DNA of 64,000 bases from Elusimicrobia bacterium RIFOXYA12_FULL_51_18. Lineage in GTDB: Bacteria; Elusimicrobiota; Elusimicrobia; Elusimicrobiales; UBA9959. The stretch lies in NCBI GenBank assembly GCA_001800245.1, contig MGVA01000028.1, positions 118,452-182,451 of the forward strand. Direction: 5' to 3'. Of the stretch, positions 47,343 through 57,217 are shown piece after piece. The position numbers and the translations under genes are program-made. Below the pieces are notes generated by a model. The model was not told the DNA's origin. It did no database searches and saw only the letters and a list, made by a program, of their open reading frames with translations. Each line of letters starts with the position of its first letter. Within the stretch, counting starts at the first letter, position 1.

Positions 47343-47504
47343 TTAATTCTCCGGTTCGAATTCGTCTTTGCCCGCGCCGCAGATGGGGCAGACCCAGTTA
47401 TCGGGCAGTTTTTCAAACGCCGTGCCGGGCGCTATGTTGTGCTCCGGATCCCCGAGCTGGGGATCATAGATGTAACCGCATAACTTGCATACATATTTTT
47501 TCAT
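47343..47504 (-). CDS. Rubredoxin (53 aa; not in the supplied ORF track)
   Basis: Hand translation: [53 protein letters not shown]; two CxxCG-type knuckles. Confidence 0.95.
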   Translation of the reverse strand: MKKYVCKLCGYIYDPQLGDPEHNIAPGTAFEKLPDNWVCPICGAGKDEFEPEN

Positions 47505-47542
47505 ATTCCTGGCTCCTTCACCGCTTAATTATTTATATTCCG

Positions 47543-48070
47543 CTACTTGGTTGCAGGCGCGAAAGTCGTGGCGTTTTTTTGGGTCATGCCGTGCTTTACC
47601 GTCTTATAATACTCATAGGTCAGAGGAACTCCGTCTCTTAATGTTTCCGCCGCCGTAACCTCGCCGATAAATAAAGTGTGCGTGGCCATGTCCACCGCCT
47701 TATTCACCTTTACCGTGGCGATAGAAAGCGAGTGTTCCGTGACGGCCGGGCAGCCGCCCAGCGTTTTAAAGGAAATTTTTTCAAACTTATTTATGTCTCG
47801 GCCGGTTCTGAAACCGAAAAGCCCTATGAACGGCATTGGCGAATCCTGCGCCAGCACCGAAACCGAATAAAGTCCGCTATCGGCTATGCAGACATGGGTC
47901 AGATTATTTTTGCTTATGCTTACGGCTATTCCCGGAGGGCAGGCGGTGGTCTGAAAGACGGTATTGGCCACTTGGCCGTTCGGCTTTTCGCCCTCCCTGG
48001 ACGAGACTATATAAAGGCCGTAGGAAAATTTTGAGATCGCTTTATAGATCTCCTCTTCGCAGTTGTTCAT
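47543..48070 (-). CDS. Flavin reductase-like (FMN-binding) protein
   Basis: [46 protein letters not shown]; next to rubredoxin. Confidence 0.85.
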   Translation of the reverse strand: MNNCEEEIYKAISKFSYGLYIVSSREGEKPNGQVANTVFQTTACPPGIAVSISKNNLTHVCIADSGLYSVSVLAQDSPMPFIGLFGFRTGRDINKFEKISFKTLGGCPAVTEHSLSIATVKVNKAVDMATHTLFIGEVTAAETLRDGVPLTYEYYKTVKHGMTQKNATTFAPATK

Positions 48071-48456
48071 TTAAATCCGGTTTTCCACAGTCCATGAAGA
48101 TTGCAGTATTCTCTCGCGTAAACCTCTTTTGGATCAAAGCACAGGCAGAATACGGCTTCGGGCGCCTGTCCGGGTTTCAGAAATTCCCTGAAGGACCTGC
48201 CGTCCGCCACCAGTTCAATCCATTCTATGAAGTGTTTTTCTTCCATCGGGTGGGGGACAGCTCCCACTTTCACCGTGAAGCCGGTTTTTGTCTTCTCTAC
48301 GACCGGGACGTGTTTTTCTTTAGAGGCATCCGTGGTGTTTTCGAAAAACAGCCGCATATCCGCGCCGCAGCAGACAAGGCCGCCCGGCCCGCCATGCAGG
48401 ACTTCAACGATATTGCCGCAGGCGTCGCATTTGTATATTTCTTTTATTTCAGCCAT
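48067..48456 (-). CDS. dfx: Desulfoferrodoxin (superoxide reductase)
   Basis: [47 protein letters not shown]. Confidence 0.93.
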   Translation of the reverse strand: MAEIKEIYKCDACGNIVEVLHGGPGGLVCCGADMRLFFENTTDASKEKHVPVVEKTKTGFTVKVGAVPHPMEEKHFIEWIELVADGRSFREFLKPGQAPEAVFCLCFDPKEVYAREYCNLHGLWKTGFK

Positions 48457-48492
48457 GAGAATTCTCTCCTTCGGATTTCCAGGAACGCTTCA

Positions 48493-49050
48493 TCAGACCA
48501 TGGCCCTGACCGCGTGCAGGATCTCCTCATAGTTGGGCTCATTGGACGCTTCAGGTACTATCTGAGCGTATTTCACTATGCCGTCTTTATCCACGATAAA
48601 AACCGCGCGGGTCAGCAGGCGAAGTTCTTTTATCAGTACGCCGTAGGATTTGCCGAAATCCGCTTTCTGGTAGTCGGAATAGGTGCGCACGGCTTTAATG
48701 CCGGCGGCCCCGCACCAGCGTTTCTGTGCGAAAGGCAGGTCCATGCTGATGGTCAGTACATTTACGTCCGGGCCCAGCGCTTCCGCTTCTTTGTTGAAAC
48801 GGCGGGTCTCCAGATCGCAGACGGGGGTGTCCAGCGACGGGACCGCGGAGATAATGGTGATCTTTCCTGTGCAGGTCCTGGAGAATTTCATTGGCAGCAT
48901 ATCGTTGTCGGTAACTTTAAAGTCGGGCGCCGTCATCCCCACTTTTATCTCTTCGCCCAGAAGGGTCATAGGCCTGCCCTGCATGGTGACGGTCCGTTTT
49001 ACCGGTTCTTTTTTCTGAATTTCTTCCTGATCAGGCATATTTTCTTCCAT
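48493..49050 (-). CDS. tpx: Thiol peroxidase (Tpx-type peroxiredoxin)
   Basis: GMTAPDFKVTDNDM, SAVPSLDTPVCDLETRRFN, SMDLPFAQKRWCGAAGI. Likely start MEENMPDQEE, not 49275. Confidence 0.9.
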   Translation of the reverse strand: MEENMPDQEEIQKKEPVKRTVTMQGRPMTLLGEEIKVGMTAPDFKVTDNDMLPMKFSRTCTGKITIISAVPSLDTPVCDLETRRFNKEAEALGPDVNVLTISMDLPFAQKRWCGAAGIKAVRTYSDYQKADFGKSYGVLIKELRLLTRAVFIVDKDGIVKYAQIVPEASNEPNYEEILHAVRAMV

Positions 49051-49090
49051 AATTGGTTCCTTGGATTTTACGTGGTAAAATAAGTTGCGC

Positions 49091-49663
49091 TTACCAGTTT
49101 TCCGCGAGCAGTTCGAAATACGCCTGGGGATGCGCGCAGGCGGGACAGTTTTCCGGGGCCTGGTCGCCATCATGCGTGTAGCCGCAATTAAGGCAGCGCC
49201 ATGTGACCTTACGGTTTTTTTTGAAGGCCGTTCCCTCCTCCAAATTTTTAAGCAGGCCGCGGTAACGCTTTTCATGCTGTTTTTCCGCTATGGAGATATG
49301 TTCGAAGGCGTCGGCCACCGCTTCAAAGCCCTCTTCCCTCGCTTTTTTGGCGAATGCGGGATACAGGCTGCCCCATTCGTGCGCTTCGCCGTCCGCTGAC
49401 GCCTTAAGGTTGTCTGTCGTTTTACCCAGGATGCCGGCGGGGAAAGCGGCTTCCACCATTACGTCTCCGCCCTCTAAAAACTTAAAAAATCTTTTGGCGT
49501 GCTCTTTTTCCTGCTCCGCCGTTTCTTCATATATTTTAGAGATCTGGAAGTAGCCTTCCTTTTTGGCGATGCCGGCAAAATAAGTATAGCGGTTCCTGGC
49601 TTGCGATTCTCCGGCGAAAGCCGTGAGCAGGTTCTTTTCGGTTTGTGTGCCCTTTATTTTCAT
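49091..49663 (-). CDS. rbr: Rubrerythrin
   Basis: KGTQTEKNLLTAFAGESQARNRYTYFA, EEQEKEHAKRFFKFLEGG, C-terminal rubredoxin-like WRCLNCGYTHDGDQAPENCPACAHPQAYFE. Confidence 0.95.
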   Translation of the reverse strand: MKIKGTQTEKNLLTAFAGESQARNRYTYFAGIAKKEGYFQISKIYEETAEQEKEHAKRFFKFLEGGDVMVEAAFPAGILGKTTDNLKASADGEAHEWGSLYPAFAKKAREEGFEAVADAFEHISIAEKQHEKRYRGLLKNLEEGTAFKKNRKVTWRCLNCGYTHDGDQAPENCPACAHPQAYFELLAENW

Positions 49664-49862
49664 TTTTCCTCCCTGGGATGAGACAACCATATGATAACAA
49701 ATTTACGCTACCTGTACGGGGGGTGTCGTGTATGTGGCGGGATATAACATCCATTTTAAAATTCCCTTTTCCCGTCATGTCGCGGTTGCGCTTGCGCCGC
49801 GATATGGCGTACCTTTATCAAGGAAAAACTAACATATTTACGTCTTCTTGAACAGGTTTTAT

Positions 49863-50615
49863 TCAGGATATTTTAAGTATTCCGGCGCGTGTAAGCGCGA
49901 AGTCGTATTTGACGGGGTCCGCCGGGCTAACACGTCTGAAAGCCGCGGTTATCTCAAGCGCCGTTTTCATGGAGGTGTCTTTTCTTGCGGTGAGCCCGAG
50001 TTCCCGCGCTATGCGGAACATGTGCGTATCCAGAGGAACGATGAGCTTTGAGGGGGGGATATTTTTCCAGACGCCCGGGTCTATGATGTCTTTTCTTACC
50101 ATCCAGCGCAGAAAAAGATTAAGGCGCTTGAAGGAACTTTTCTTTTCCGGGCAGGGAGTGAGAGTAGGCGCGCAGGCATTGCTGTTGAAATCATTGACAA
50201 AGTCGTAAACGGCTTCGGCCAGAGTTTCGTCGGCCGGGCGGTAATGTTTCATAAAACAGTTTTCGAGCGAGCCGTATTCCTTTATGGTGGTTTTGATGTT
50301 GATAAGGAAGACGGTAAGTTCCCCGCCGGTAGTGAAGCGGTGTTTGAAGGAGGAAAAAGTCCTGGTGATATCCGCCGGAGATATTTTAAGAAGCCAGCGT
50401 CGGGGGGAGGGCCCCATGGGTTTAAGGACCTTCTCCACGCTTCGTAATATCTGGGTGACATTGCCGTAAGCCAGCGCCGCGGCCACAAACCCGGCTATCT
50501 CCCTGTCGTGTGCCGCCGCGTAGCGATAGACGAATTCAAGCGGGTCGGGATGGATGAATTTTTTTTTATTGAACCTGGCACGGGTTTTTTCCAGGAGTTT
50601 TTTGTCCGGTATCAT
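49863..50615 (-). CDS. TIGR02757/DUF2400-family protein
   Basis: DPLEFVYRYAAAHDREIAGFVAAALAYGNV; LNLFLRWMVRKDIIDPGVWKNIPPSKLIVPLDTHMFRIA. Confidence 0.8.
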   Translation of the reverse strand: MIPDKKLLEKTRARFNKKKFIHPDPLEFVYRYAAAHDREIAGFVAAALAYGNVTQILRSVEKVLKPMGPSPRRWLLKISPADITRTFSSFKHRFTTGGELTVFLINIKTTIKEYGSLENCFMKHYRPADETLAEAVYDFVNDFNSNACAPTLTPCPEKKSSFKRLNLFLRWMVRKDIIDPGVWKNIPPSKLIVPLDTHMFRIARELGLTARKDTSMKTALEITAAFRRVSPADPVKYDFALTRAGILKIS

Positions 50616-50638
50616 AGCGGTTGCTTAGGGGGGAGCGG

Positions 50639-51736
50639 TCAGTCAGCCTTCGGGAGTCGGATAGTGAAAGCGGCGCCCATGCCGGGGTTGGATTCTACAA
50701 CGATGTCGCCTTTATGCTGTTTTATTATTCCATAGACCGTGGACAGGCCCAGGCCGGTGCCTTTGCCTTTCGGTTTAGTGGTGAAGAATGGTTCGAAGAT
50801 CCGTTCCCGCGCCTCCGGGGGGATGCCTGGCCCAGTGTCGGAAACCTCGACCGAGGCGTAGTCGCCCGCTTTCATCGACGGTGACAAGCCTTTGCTTATG
50901 GATTGGTTGAAAGTCCGTACTTTTATGACTCCACCTGAAGGCATGGCGTCTTTGGCGTTTATTACCAGATTCATCAGGACCTGCTTGAATTGCTCCGGAG
51001 TCATGCTGACCTTGACCAGGTCCGGGGCCAGGCCGTACTCCATTTTTATATTTACACCGAGCAGCCGGTCCATCAGTACCTTTGTTTCGGTTATTATATC
51101 GTTCAGATTTACCAGACTGGGCTCGGCTTCCTGACGGCGGGAGAAGATGAGGAGCTGCTTTATAAGATTGGCGGATTCCTGGGAAGTTTTAAGTATTCCC
51201 TGAGCCAGTTTCATGCTGGTGCTCTCTTTGGGGATTTCCTCCATGACCAGTTCCATGGAGCCGATGATTATGGTCAGCAGGTTGTTGAAATCGTGCGACA
51301 GCTGTCCGGCCAGAAGCCCCAGCGCTTCCATCTTCTGATTCTGTATCAGTTGCTCTTCCAGGGCCGCCTCCCTTGTTATGTCGCGGCGTATGGCCAGGAA
51401 ATAGGATAAATCTCCCTTCACGTTCCTGATGGGTGAGATATGGGTTTCATCAATGCCTTTGGTCCCGTCTTTCCGCCTGTTTATGAAGCGTCCCGTCCAT
51501 TCTCTGCCGGTTTTTATGGTGCCCCACATGTCCGCATAGAACTCATCCGAGTGCTCGCCGCTTTTCAGGATGCCGGCGTTTTTGCCCAGGGTTTCCTGTA
51601 AGGTGTAGCCTGTGAGTCGCTCAAAACCAGGGTTGGCATATACTATGGTTCCGCCGACATCGGTTATGAACAGCGCTTCCGAAGTCTGGTTGAGAGCGTC
51701 AATTACTATCCGGCATGTTTCCGGAGTGAGTTCCAT
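50639..51736 (-). CDS. PAS-domain sensor histidine kinase
   Basis: [28 protein letters not shown]-box [20 protein letters not shown]; HATPase [34 protein letters not shown]. Confidence 0.93.
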   Translation of the reverse strand: MELTPETCRIVIDALNQTSEALFITDVGGTIVYANPGFERLTGYTLQETLGKNAGILKSGEHSDEFYADMWGTIKTGREWTGRFINRRKDGTKGIDETHISPIRNVKGDLSYFLAIRRDITREAALEEQLIQNQKMEALGLLAGQLSHDFNNLLTIIIGSMELVMEEIPKESTSMKLAQGILKTSQESANLIKQLLIFSRRQEAEPSLVNLNDIITETKVLMDRLLGVNIKMEYGLAPDLVKVSMTPEQFKQVLMNLVINAKDAMPSGGVIKVRTFNQSISKGLSPSMKAGDYASVEVSDTGPGIPPEARERIFEPFFTTKPKGKGTGLGLSTVYGIIKQHKGDIVVESNPGMGAAFTIRLPKAD

Positions 51737-51973
51737 GGTGATATTCTACCAAAAAATACAACACGGCTTGCGGAGATAATGCGGATTTACGGCTTATTTT
51801 TTTGTAATATAGTCTTTAATGGCGGGTAGGCCGGACTCCGCACCTGTAAAGCGAGGAAGCGTTGAACCGGAGAGAATGGCGGCCTATAGCGTCAGGTTGA
51901 GTCGGGAAAAGGCGGGGGGCCGCCGGAATGCGTAGAGACTTGCGGTAAAATCTTATGAAAGGGGTAAAGTAAA

Positions 51974-52810
51974 ATGAAATATCTTTTTATGTTCTGCATT
52001 GCCGCGTTGGCTGCCGGGCCTGCCGCCGCGCAGGAATTGGATGAGGCGTTCACCGCCAAGCTGTTTAGTTCCAAGGGGGTTGTGGAGTGCCTTAAGGCCG
52101 GCACCGCCACCTGGCGCAGGGTTAAGGCCCCCTATTTCCTTGAAGTAGGCGACACTGTCAGGACCGGTCCTAAGGCCGTAGCCGAAATATACATAAGGTA
52201 CGGGGCCAAAGTACGCTTGAGCTCCGACACCCTTTTTGTGCTGAGCAAGGTGGCCCCGCAGGAAAACGCCGTGGAGGTTATGAAGGGAAAGATGCAGGCT
52301 TGGATACGTAAGTTTGCCGGGCGCGGATTTTCCGTGCGTACTCCAGCGGCTGTCTGCGCGGTGCGCGGTACGGTGTTTGAGGTCGAAGTCGCCGAAAACG
52401 GTCAAACCATGTGGGACTTGTTTTCAGGGTCTATACAGATCGCGGATAATCATAATCACACCATCGATCTGTCGCCTAATCAGCGGGTGGAGGTAAGTCA
52501 GGATGCCGGTGCGGCCGCGCCGGCCGCAATCCCCGAAAATGTGAAGCCGCCTGAAGAGCCGGCTAAAATTAAAGAAGAGAAAACTGAAACAAAGGCCGAA
52601 CAGATCATTGAAACCAAGGCCAAGGAAGAGGCCGAGGCGGCTAAGCAAGAGGAAAAGAAAAAAGAAGAGAAGAAGGCCGAAGCAAAGAGTGCCGAAGCCG
52701 AGCCGGTTGAAGAGCCGGCGGTTGTTGAACCCGTGGTCGAACCCGCCACCGGAGTTATCCCCACGCAGGAAGTGAAGGAAAGTCAGGAGGTAAGCGGTTC
52801 TACCCCGTAA
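51974..52810 (+). CDS. FecR-domain secreted protein with charged low-complexity C-terminus
   Basis: Signal peptide; FecR-like GDTVRTGPKAVAEIYIRYGAKVRLSSDTLF...GRGFSVRTPAAVCAVRGTVFEVEV; K/E/A-rich tail. Confidence 0.85.
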   Translation: MKYLFMFCIAALAAGPAAAQELDEAFTAKLFSSKGVVECLKAGTATWRRVKAPYFLEVGDTVRTGPKAVAEIYIRYGAKVRLSSDTLFVLSKVAPQENAVEVMKGKMQAWIRKFAGRGFSVRTPAAVCAVRGTVFEVEVAENGQTMWDLFSGSIQIADNHNHTIDLSPNQRVEVSQDAGAAAPAAIPENVKPPEEPAKIKEEKTETKAEQIIETKAKEEAEAAKQEEKKKEEKKAEAKSAEAEPVEEPAVVEPVVEPATGVIPTQEVKESQEVSGSTP

Positions 52811-52826
52811 CTTTACGATAAACCGG

Positions 52827-52860
52827 TGAAACAGGCCGCCCGGCAGAGCGGCCTGTTTCA
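52827..52860. terminator. Intrinsic terminator-like hairpin
   Basis: TGAAACAGGCCGC ... GCGGCCTGTTTCA, perfect 13-bp stem; weak T-tract. Confidence 0.65.
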
Positions 52861-52910
52861 TTGAAAGCGGTAATTGAGATAAAATTAAAAATAAAATACA
52901 ATCTTCTACT

Positions 52911-53801
52911 ATGCCCACTCCGTTAAATTCCATGCAGTTTTCCCAGCTTGTGGATATGTATAACCCGGCGGCGGTTTTCGAAGAGGTGAAGAACATTTTT
53001 GTGAACTCGTATCCCGTCAACGAGTTTGAAAGCGTCAGAAAAGTCTATATGGACTTTATACGCCTTTATAACGGCAAATATCCGGGCTATTGCGCTTGCA
53101 ATACCAATTATCACGATAAAATGCATATTACGGATGCGCTTCTTGCCATGGCAAGATTGATAGATGGTTATAACGTGGTCCATAAAAAAATACCGGTGCA
53201 TTTGGCGAGGCTTGGTTTTATAGCCGCCATTTTTCATGATACCGGGTACATTCAGAGCGTTCATGACGTAAAAGGCACCGGAGCGAAGTATACTTTAACC
53301 CATGTCGAGAGAAGCGTGGGTTTCCTTAAAACTTATTTCGCCAAAAATAATTTCAGTAAAAATGAATTCCGCATAGCCTCCAATATGATCCTGTGCACCG
53401 ATATGATGATCCCCGTGGAAAAGATAGGGTTCGGGAATTCTGCCGAAAGAACGGCGGGATTGATGCTCGCCTCCGCCGATCTGCTGGGCCAGATGGCGTC
53501 GAGATGCTATCTTGAAAGATTAATGTTCCTCTACAGGGAATTCAGGGAGGGACAGGTGAAAGGGTATACTTCGGAACTGGGGCTGCTTCGCAAAACCCTG
53601 GATTTTTCAAAGTTTATTCAGAGGCGCCTTAAAGTCACTCTTGAAAATACCGCGCAATACGTTCATTTTCATTTTAAGAAAAAATATCACATAGATAGGA
53701 ATTTCTACCGCGAAGCAATGGAGAAGCAGCTGCTCTATTTAAAGGACACGGTCCTTAGATCCCCAAGGGAGTATAGGAAGTATCTTCGCCGCACAGGATA
53801 G
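52911..53801 (+). CDS. HD-type metal-dependent phosphohydrolase, PDEase-like
   Basis: NTNYHDKMHITDALLAMARLI and LGFIAAIFHDTGYIQSVHD; later AS(A)DLLGQM. Confidence 0.7.
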   Translation: MPTPLNSMQFSQLVDMYNPAAVFEEVKNIFVNSYPVNEFESVRKVYMDFIRLYNGKYPGYCACNTNYHDKMHITDALLAMARLIDGYNVVHKKIPVHLARLGFIAAIFHDTGYIQSVHDVKGTGAKYTLTHVERSVGFLKTYFAKNNFSKNEFRIASNMILCTDMMIPVEKIGFGNSAERTAGLMLASADLLGQMASRCYLERLMFLYREFREGQVKGYTSELGLLRKTLDFSKFIQRRLKVTLENTAQYVHFHFKKKYHIDRNFYREAMEKQLLYLKDTVLRSPREYRKYLRRTG

Positions 53802-53978
53802 CCGGGGGCTTCGTATTTAAAGGTTTTTGTAAAAGCCGGAGCGCTGCGGGTTCCTATTGTGTCCCATTTTTCAGGTGGTTTTTGTCTTCCCTTTCCTCCC
53901 TGCGCCCTCAGGATCAACATAATACAGACGGCGGTATTGCCGGGCGCCGCGCCGGATTGTGGAAGATGAAACCGGAGA

Positions 53979-54680
53979 TTGAAAATATACAAGGACCATA
54001 TGACGGATGAGAAAAAAAGCATGTTTCGGAAAGATCCTCAGAATCAGCGGGTAGTGGAATATTTAGAAAAGCTTATGGAGGCTGATGAAGGGTTCGCCGG
54101 TCATGTTCTGGAGATAATGTCGGCCAGAAATATGGGAACCGCCCGGATATCGGCCGCGGAAGGCCGCATCCTTGAGGCCATTGTCAGGGCTTCAAACGCT
54201 AAAAAAGCTGTTGAGATCGGAACCCTGGCCGGCTATTCCGGACATTGGCTGGCGCGCGGTATGCCCGAAGGGGGCAGGCTTTACACCCTGGAGAAAGATC
54301 CATCATGCGTGTCCGCGGCCAAGGAGTGTTTCGAGCGGTCCAACCTTTCACGCAGGGTAACCGTGCTTGAAGGCGCTGCTCTGGAGAATCTTAAAACGCT
54401 TTCAAAACTCGCTCCGTTCGATTTTTGTTTTATTGACGCAGATGAGGAGAGTTATCCGGCCTATCTGCGCTGGGCCGCGGTCAATCTTAAGCCCGGCGGC
54501 ATGGCGGCCGCGAGCGGAGTTTTTTTAAAAGGCAAGGTCTGCATGGAGGAAGGCGAACCATCGGATAACGTCAGGGCCCGCGCCATGCGCGAGTTTTTCC
54601 ATGTGCTTTTTGACAGTGATAGATTCGTCTCCGCCGCCGTTATTCCAACCGGCGAAGGTCTGGTCATAGGCATAAAATAA
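53979..54680 (+). CDS. Class I SAM-dependent O-methyltransferase
   Basis: AVEIGTLAGYSGHWLARGMPEGGRLYTLEKD; FDFCFIDADEESYPAYLRWA. Confidence 0.85.
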   Translation: MKIYKDHMTDEKKSMFRKDPQNQRVVEYLEKLMEADEGFAGHVLEIMSARNMGTARISAAEGRILEAIVRASNAKKAVEIGTLAGYSGHWLARGMPEGGRLYTLEKDPSCVSAAKECFERSNLSRRVTVLEGAALENLKTLSKLAPFDFCFIDADEESYPAYLRWAAVNLKPGGMAAASGVFLKGKVCMEEGEPSDNVRARAMREFFHVLFDSDRFVSAAVIPTGEGLVIGIK

Positions 54681-54697
54681 CAGCGGAGAACGCAATA

Positions 54698-55867
54698 ATG
54701 GGAAGATTTTTCAAACTGCTGTCGCTGATAGTTCTAACCGCCGCCTGCTCCAAGTCCGCACACCAGGCGAGGCCGGATTTTGTGCGCAAAGGCGGGTTTG
54801 CCCCGCAGCTGGCGCTTTCCGGAATTATCAACGCTCCCGTAACGGAACTGAAAAATATAGAAGAGTTAAAAGAAAAGGTTGTGGTGCTGGAGTTCTGGGC
54901 CACCTGGTGCGAACCTTGTGTTGAGAATATCCCGCGTCTCAACTCCCTGGTTGAAAAGTATAAGGGTAAACCTGTCGTTTTTATTTCCATTACTGACGAA
55001 ACGGGGGAAAAAATAGCGGAATTTCTGAGAACCAACCCGTTGAAGGGCTGGACCGCTCCCGGAACCACGGCCGCCGTGTTCAAAGCGTACCGGGTCTTCG
55101 AGCGGCCGCATACCGTGCTTATAGGCAGGGACTCAAAAGTAGCCGCTATTACTTCACTTTCGGAAGTGACGGAAGAGCGGCTTAATATTCTGCTGGCGGG
55201 CCAAACCCCTTCGTTCGACGGTTCTCAGGAAGAGCCGTCCGGCGTTAAAAACGGAACCGCCGCGGCGATAGCCGAATTTTATATCGGCGAGCCCGTAAGC
55301 CGGGATATGACCGCCGAATACGGCCCGCAATATTACGGCGGGCATAACGTTCTTCTGACCGGCGCACTGGAGTATTTTTATGGTGACATTAAAAAGATAG
55401 ACGCGTCCAAGCCTGTTTTGGCCAAGCTGGGAAAACGCTATGAACTGCGGGTGCGTCTGCCGGGCGGAAGCGGGGCAGAACTCGCGGAATTATTCGCAGC
55501 CGGGATAGAACGGGCCCTGAAGGTTAAATTAAAGATGGTAAAAAAAGACATTCAGGTCTATCTGCTTACGCCCGCGCCGGGAGGAGTTAAAGGATTTGTC
55601 AGGTCAAAAGCCGCTAAGAGCTACGCCCGCAGGGAAGGCGAAGATTTTATAGCTGAAAGGATGCCGGTCACGGCGCTTTGCGATGTCCTGAAGTACAAGC
55701 TGGATCTGCCTTTGCTGAATGAGACCGGGCTTAAAGGCGATTTAGATTATTCTTTCCAGTCGGGGTCTTATGAATTGGCCGCTATTAACACCAGTCTGAT
55801 GGACCAGTTAGGGCTGAGACTTCAAAAAGCCACCCGCCGGGTGGCGGTGCTGGAGGTCCGCAACTGA
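54698..55867 (+). CDS. TlpA-like thioredoxin-fold lipoprotein
   Basis: Lipobox LTAAC; VVVLEFWATWCEPCVENIPRLNSLVEKYKGKPVVFISI. Confidence 0.82.
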   Translation: MGRFFKLLSLIVLTAACSKSAHQARPDFVRKGGFAPQLALSGIINAPVTELKNIEELKEKVVVLEFWATWCEPCVENIPRLNSLVEKYKGKPVVFISITDETGEKIAEFLRTNPLKGWTAPGTTAAVFKAYRVFERPHTVLIGRDSKVAAITSLSEVTEERLNILLAGQTPSFDGSQEEPSGVKNGTAAAIAEFYIGEPVSRDMTAEYGPQYYGGHNVLLTGALEYFYGDIKKIDASKPVLAKLGKRYELRVRLPGGSGAELAELFAAGIERALKVKLKMVKKDIQVYLLTPAPGGVKGFVRSKAAKSYARREGEDFIAERMPVTALCDVLKYKLDLPLLNETGLKGDLDYSFQSGSYELAAINTSLMDQLGLRLQKATRRVAVLEVRN

Positions 55868-56313
55868 AACGCATTTCTTCAAAGTCCACGGTTTACCTTA
55901 TCGACGGTTCAAATTTTTCCAGGAGTTTCTGGGACCGCAACCGGGAAGGAAAGCCGGACGTTAAGCCGGGCGAGGGCTCCGGTCTTGAGGCCGAGTTTCT
56001 TGACTGGCTCGATGAAGTTTCAGGGCTTGACCTTTTGAGCGCTTCGTGTTTCCGCGTCATTTTCGACGGCGGTTTCAGGCCGGTGCGGAGGCTGGCGGCC
56101 CCCTCAATTAACGTGTATTTCAGCGAACATGAGTCCGCCGACGATTTTCTGCTTGAGCGGTCTTATTTTATGAAAACGCAGGGTGTCCGCTGCGTAGTGG
56201 TCTCCAACGACCGCGGGTTAAGGGATAAAGCCGCCGCCGAGGGAGTGGTGTCCATGCCCTGCGAAGTCTTCTACCGCCTTTGTGACGCTGAACTAAGGAA
56301 GAAAAATAAATAA
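55864..56313 (+). CDS. YacP/NYN-like domain protein, probable CTG start
   Basis: LKRISSKSTVYLIDGSNFSRSFWDRN...CVVVSNDRGLRDKAAAEGV; GGAGGT (55852-55857) lies 6 nt before CTG 55864. ORF track truncates it to TTG 56035. Confidence 0.75.
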   Translation: MKRISSKSTVYLIDGSNFSRSFWDRNREGKPDVKPGEGSGLEAEFLDWLDEVSGLDLLSASCFRVIFDGGFRPVRRLAAPSINVYFSEHESADDFLLERSYFMKTQGVRCVVVSNDRGLRDKAAAEGVVSMPCEVFYRLCDAELRKKNK

Positions 56314-56402
56314 GGAGTTTTAGTTCCGCGGGCGGCCAAAATGCTAAAATCTCTATATTGTATGAGATGGGGATTTGGCGAAAACGGGTGAATCTTTTGT
56401 AT

Positions 56403-56486
56403 GGGCTGGTGGCGGAACTGGTAGACGCGACGGACTTAAAATCCGTTGACCGCAAGGTCGTGCGGGTTCGAGTCCCGCCCTGCCCA
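56403..56486 (+). tRNA. tRNA-Leu (UAA)
   Basis: Anticodon arm ACGGA-CTTAAAA-TCCGT, long variable arm TGACCGCAAGGTCG, T-arm GCGGG-TTCGAGT-CCCGC; acceptor GGGCTGG/CCTGCCC with one U-U mismatch. Confidence 0.93.
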
Positions 56487-56522
56487 TAGGATTTACTGAG
56501 CTTGCGATTTCTGGAGGAGAAT

Positions 56523-57158
56523 ATGGGATTTGCGCCTGAAGGGATAAAACTTATTTGTATCGGCGCGGTGTCCGTGGTAGTCGGCTGCATCGCGTCCTTC
56601 TGGCTGAAATGGCTGGGAGTTCCCCTGCTTGTTTTCGGCGTTTTTTTCTCTCTCTTCTCCGCATTTTTTTTTCGAGACCCAGACAGAAATGCGGTCTTTG
56701 CTCCGGAGGACATAGTTTGTCCCGCGGACGGCACCGTGCTGAGCGTCAGGACCGAAGACGACCCGAATGTGACCGTGGTCCGGATCTTTCTTTCTGTTTT
56801 TAATGTGCACCTTCAGCGTTCTCCGATGGAGGGGAAAGTCGAGAGTGTTACATATACCAAGGGTAAATTCGCAATTGCGTATAAGCCGGAGGCTTCCAAG
56901 AATGAGCGCAACTTTATAAAGATAACGGGCGCGAACGGCCGCTTCGCACATGTGGAGCAGCTGACCGGCTCAATAGCCAGGCGTATAGTCGCGTATGTCA
57001 AAGCCGGCGGCGAAGTGAAAGCCGGGGATAAGATCGGTATGATATATTTCGGTTCCCAGGTGGCGGTGTATCTGCCGAAGGATGTTCGTATTTCGGTTAA
57101 TCCCGGCGACAAGGTTTACGGCGCCGAAACAATACTGGGGCATTGGGCCCATCAATAA
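56523..57158 (+). CDS. psd: Phosphatidylserine decarboxylase
   Basis: FFRDPDRNAVFAPEDIVCPADGTVLSV, IFLSVFNVHLQRSPMEG, IGMIYFGSQVAVYLP. Confidence 0.92.
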   Translation: MGFAPEGIKLICIGAVSVVVGCIASFWLKWLGVPLLVFGVFFSLFSAFFFRDPDRNAVFAPEDIVCPADGTVLSVRTEDDPNVTVVRIFLSVFNVHLQRSPMEGKVESVTYTKGKFAIAYKPEASKNERNFIKITGANGRFAHVEQLTGSIARRIVAYVKAGGEVKAGDKIGMIYFGSQVAVYLPKDVRISVNPGDKVYGAETILGHWAHQ

Positions 57159-57217
57159 GTTGGAATTTCCGGCTTAATCCGATGTCAGCCGCGGGGCACG
57201 GGGGATAAGGAAAAAAT

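Noticed and set aside
47836-49083. 415-aa plus-strand ORF
   Set aside because: It is antisense to the flavin reductase, desulfoferrodoxin and thiol peroxidase genes, all strongly recognisable; composition looks like shadow coding.
51737-51973. Possible c-di-GMP (GEMM) riboswitch upstream of the FecR gene
   Set aside because: Some GC-rich helices are present but the conserved GEMM core could not be identified by eye.
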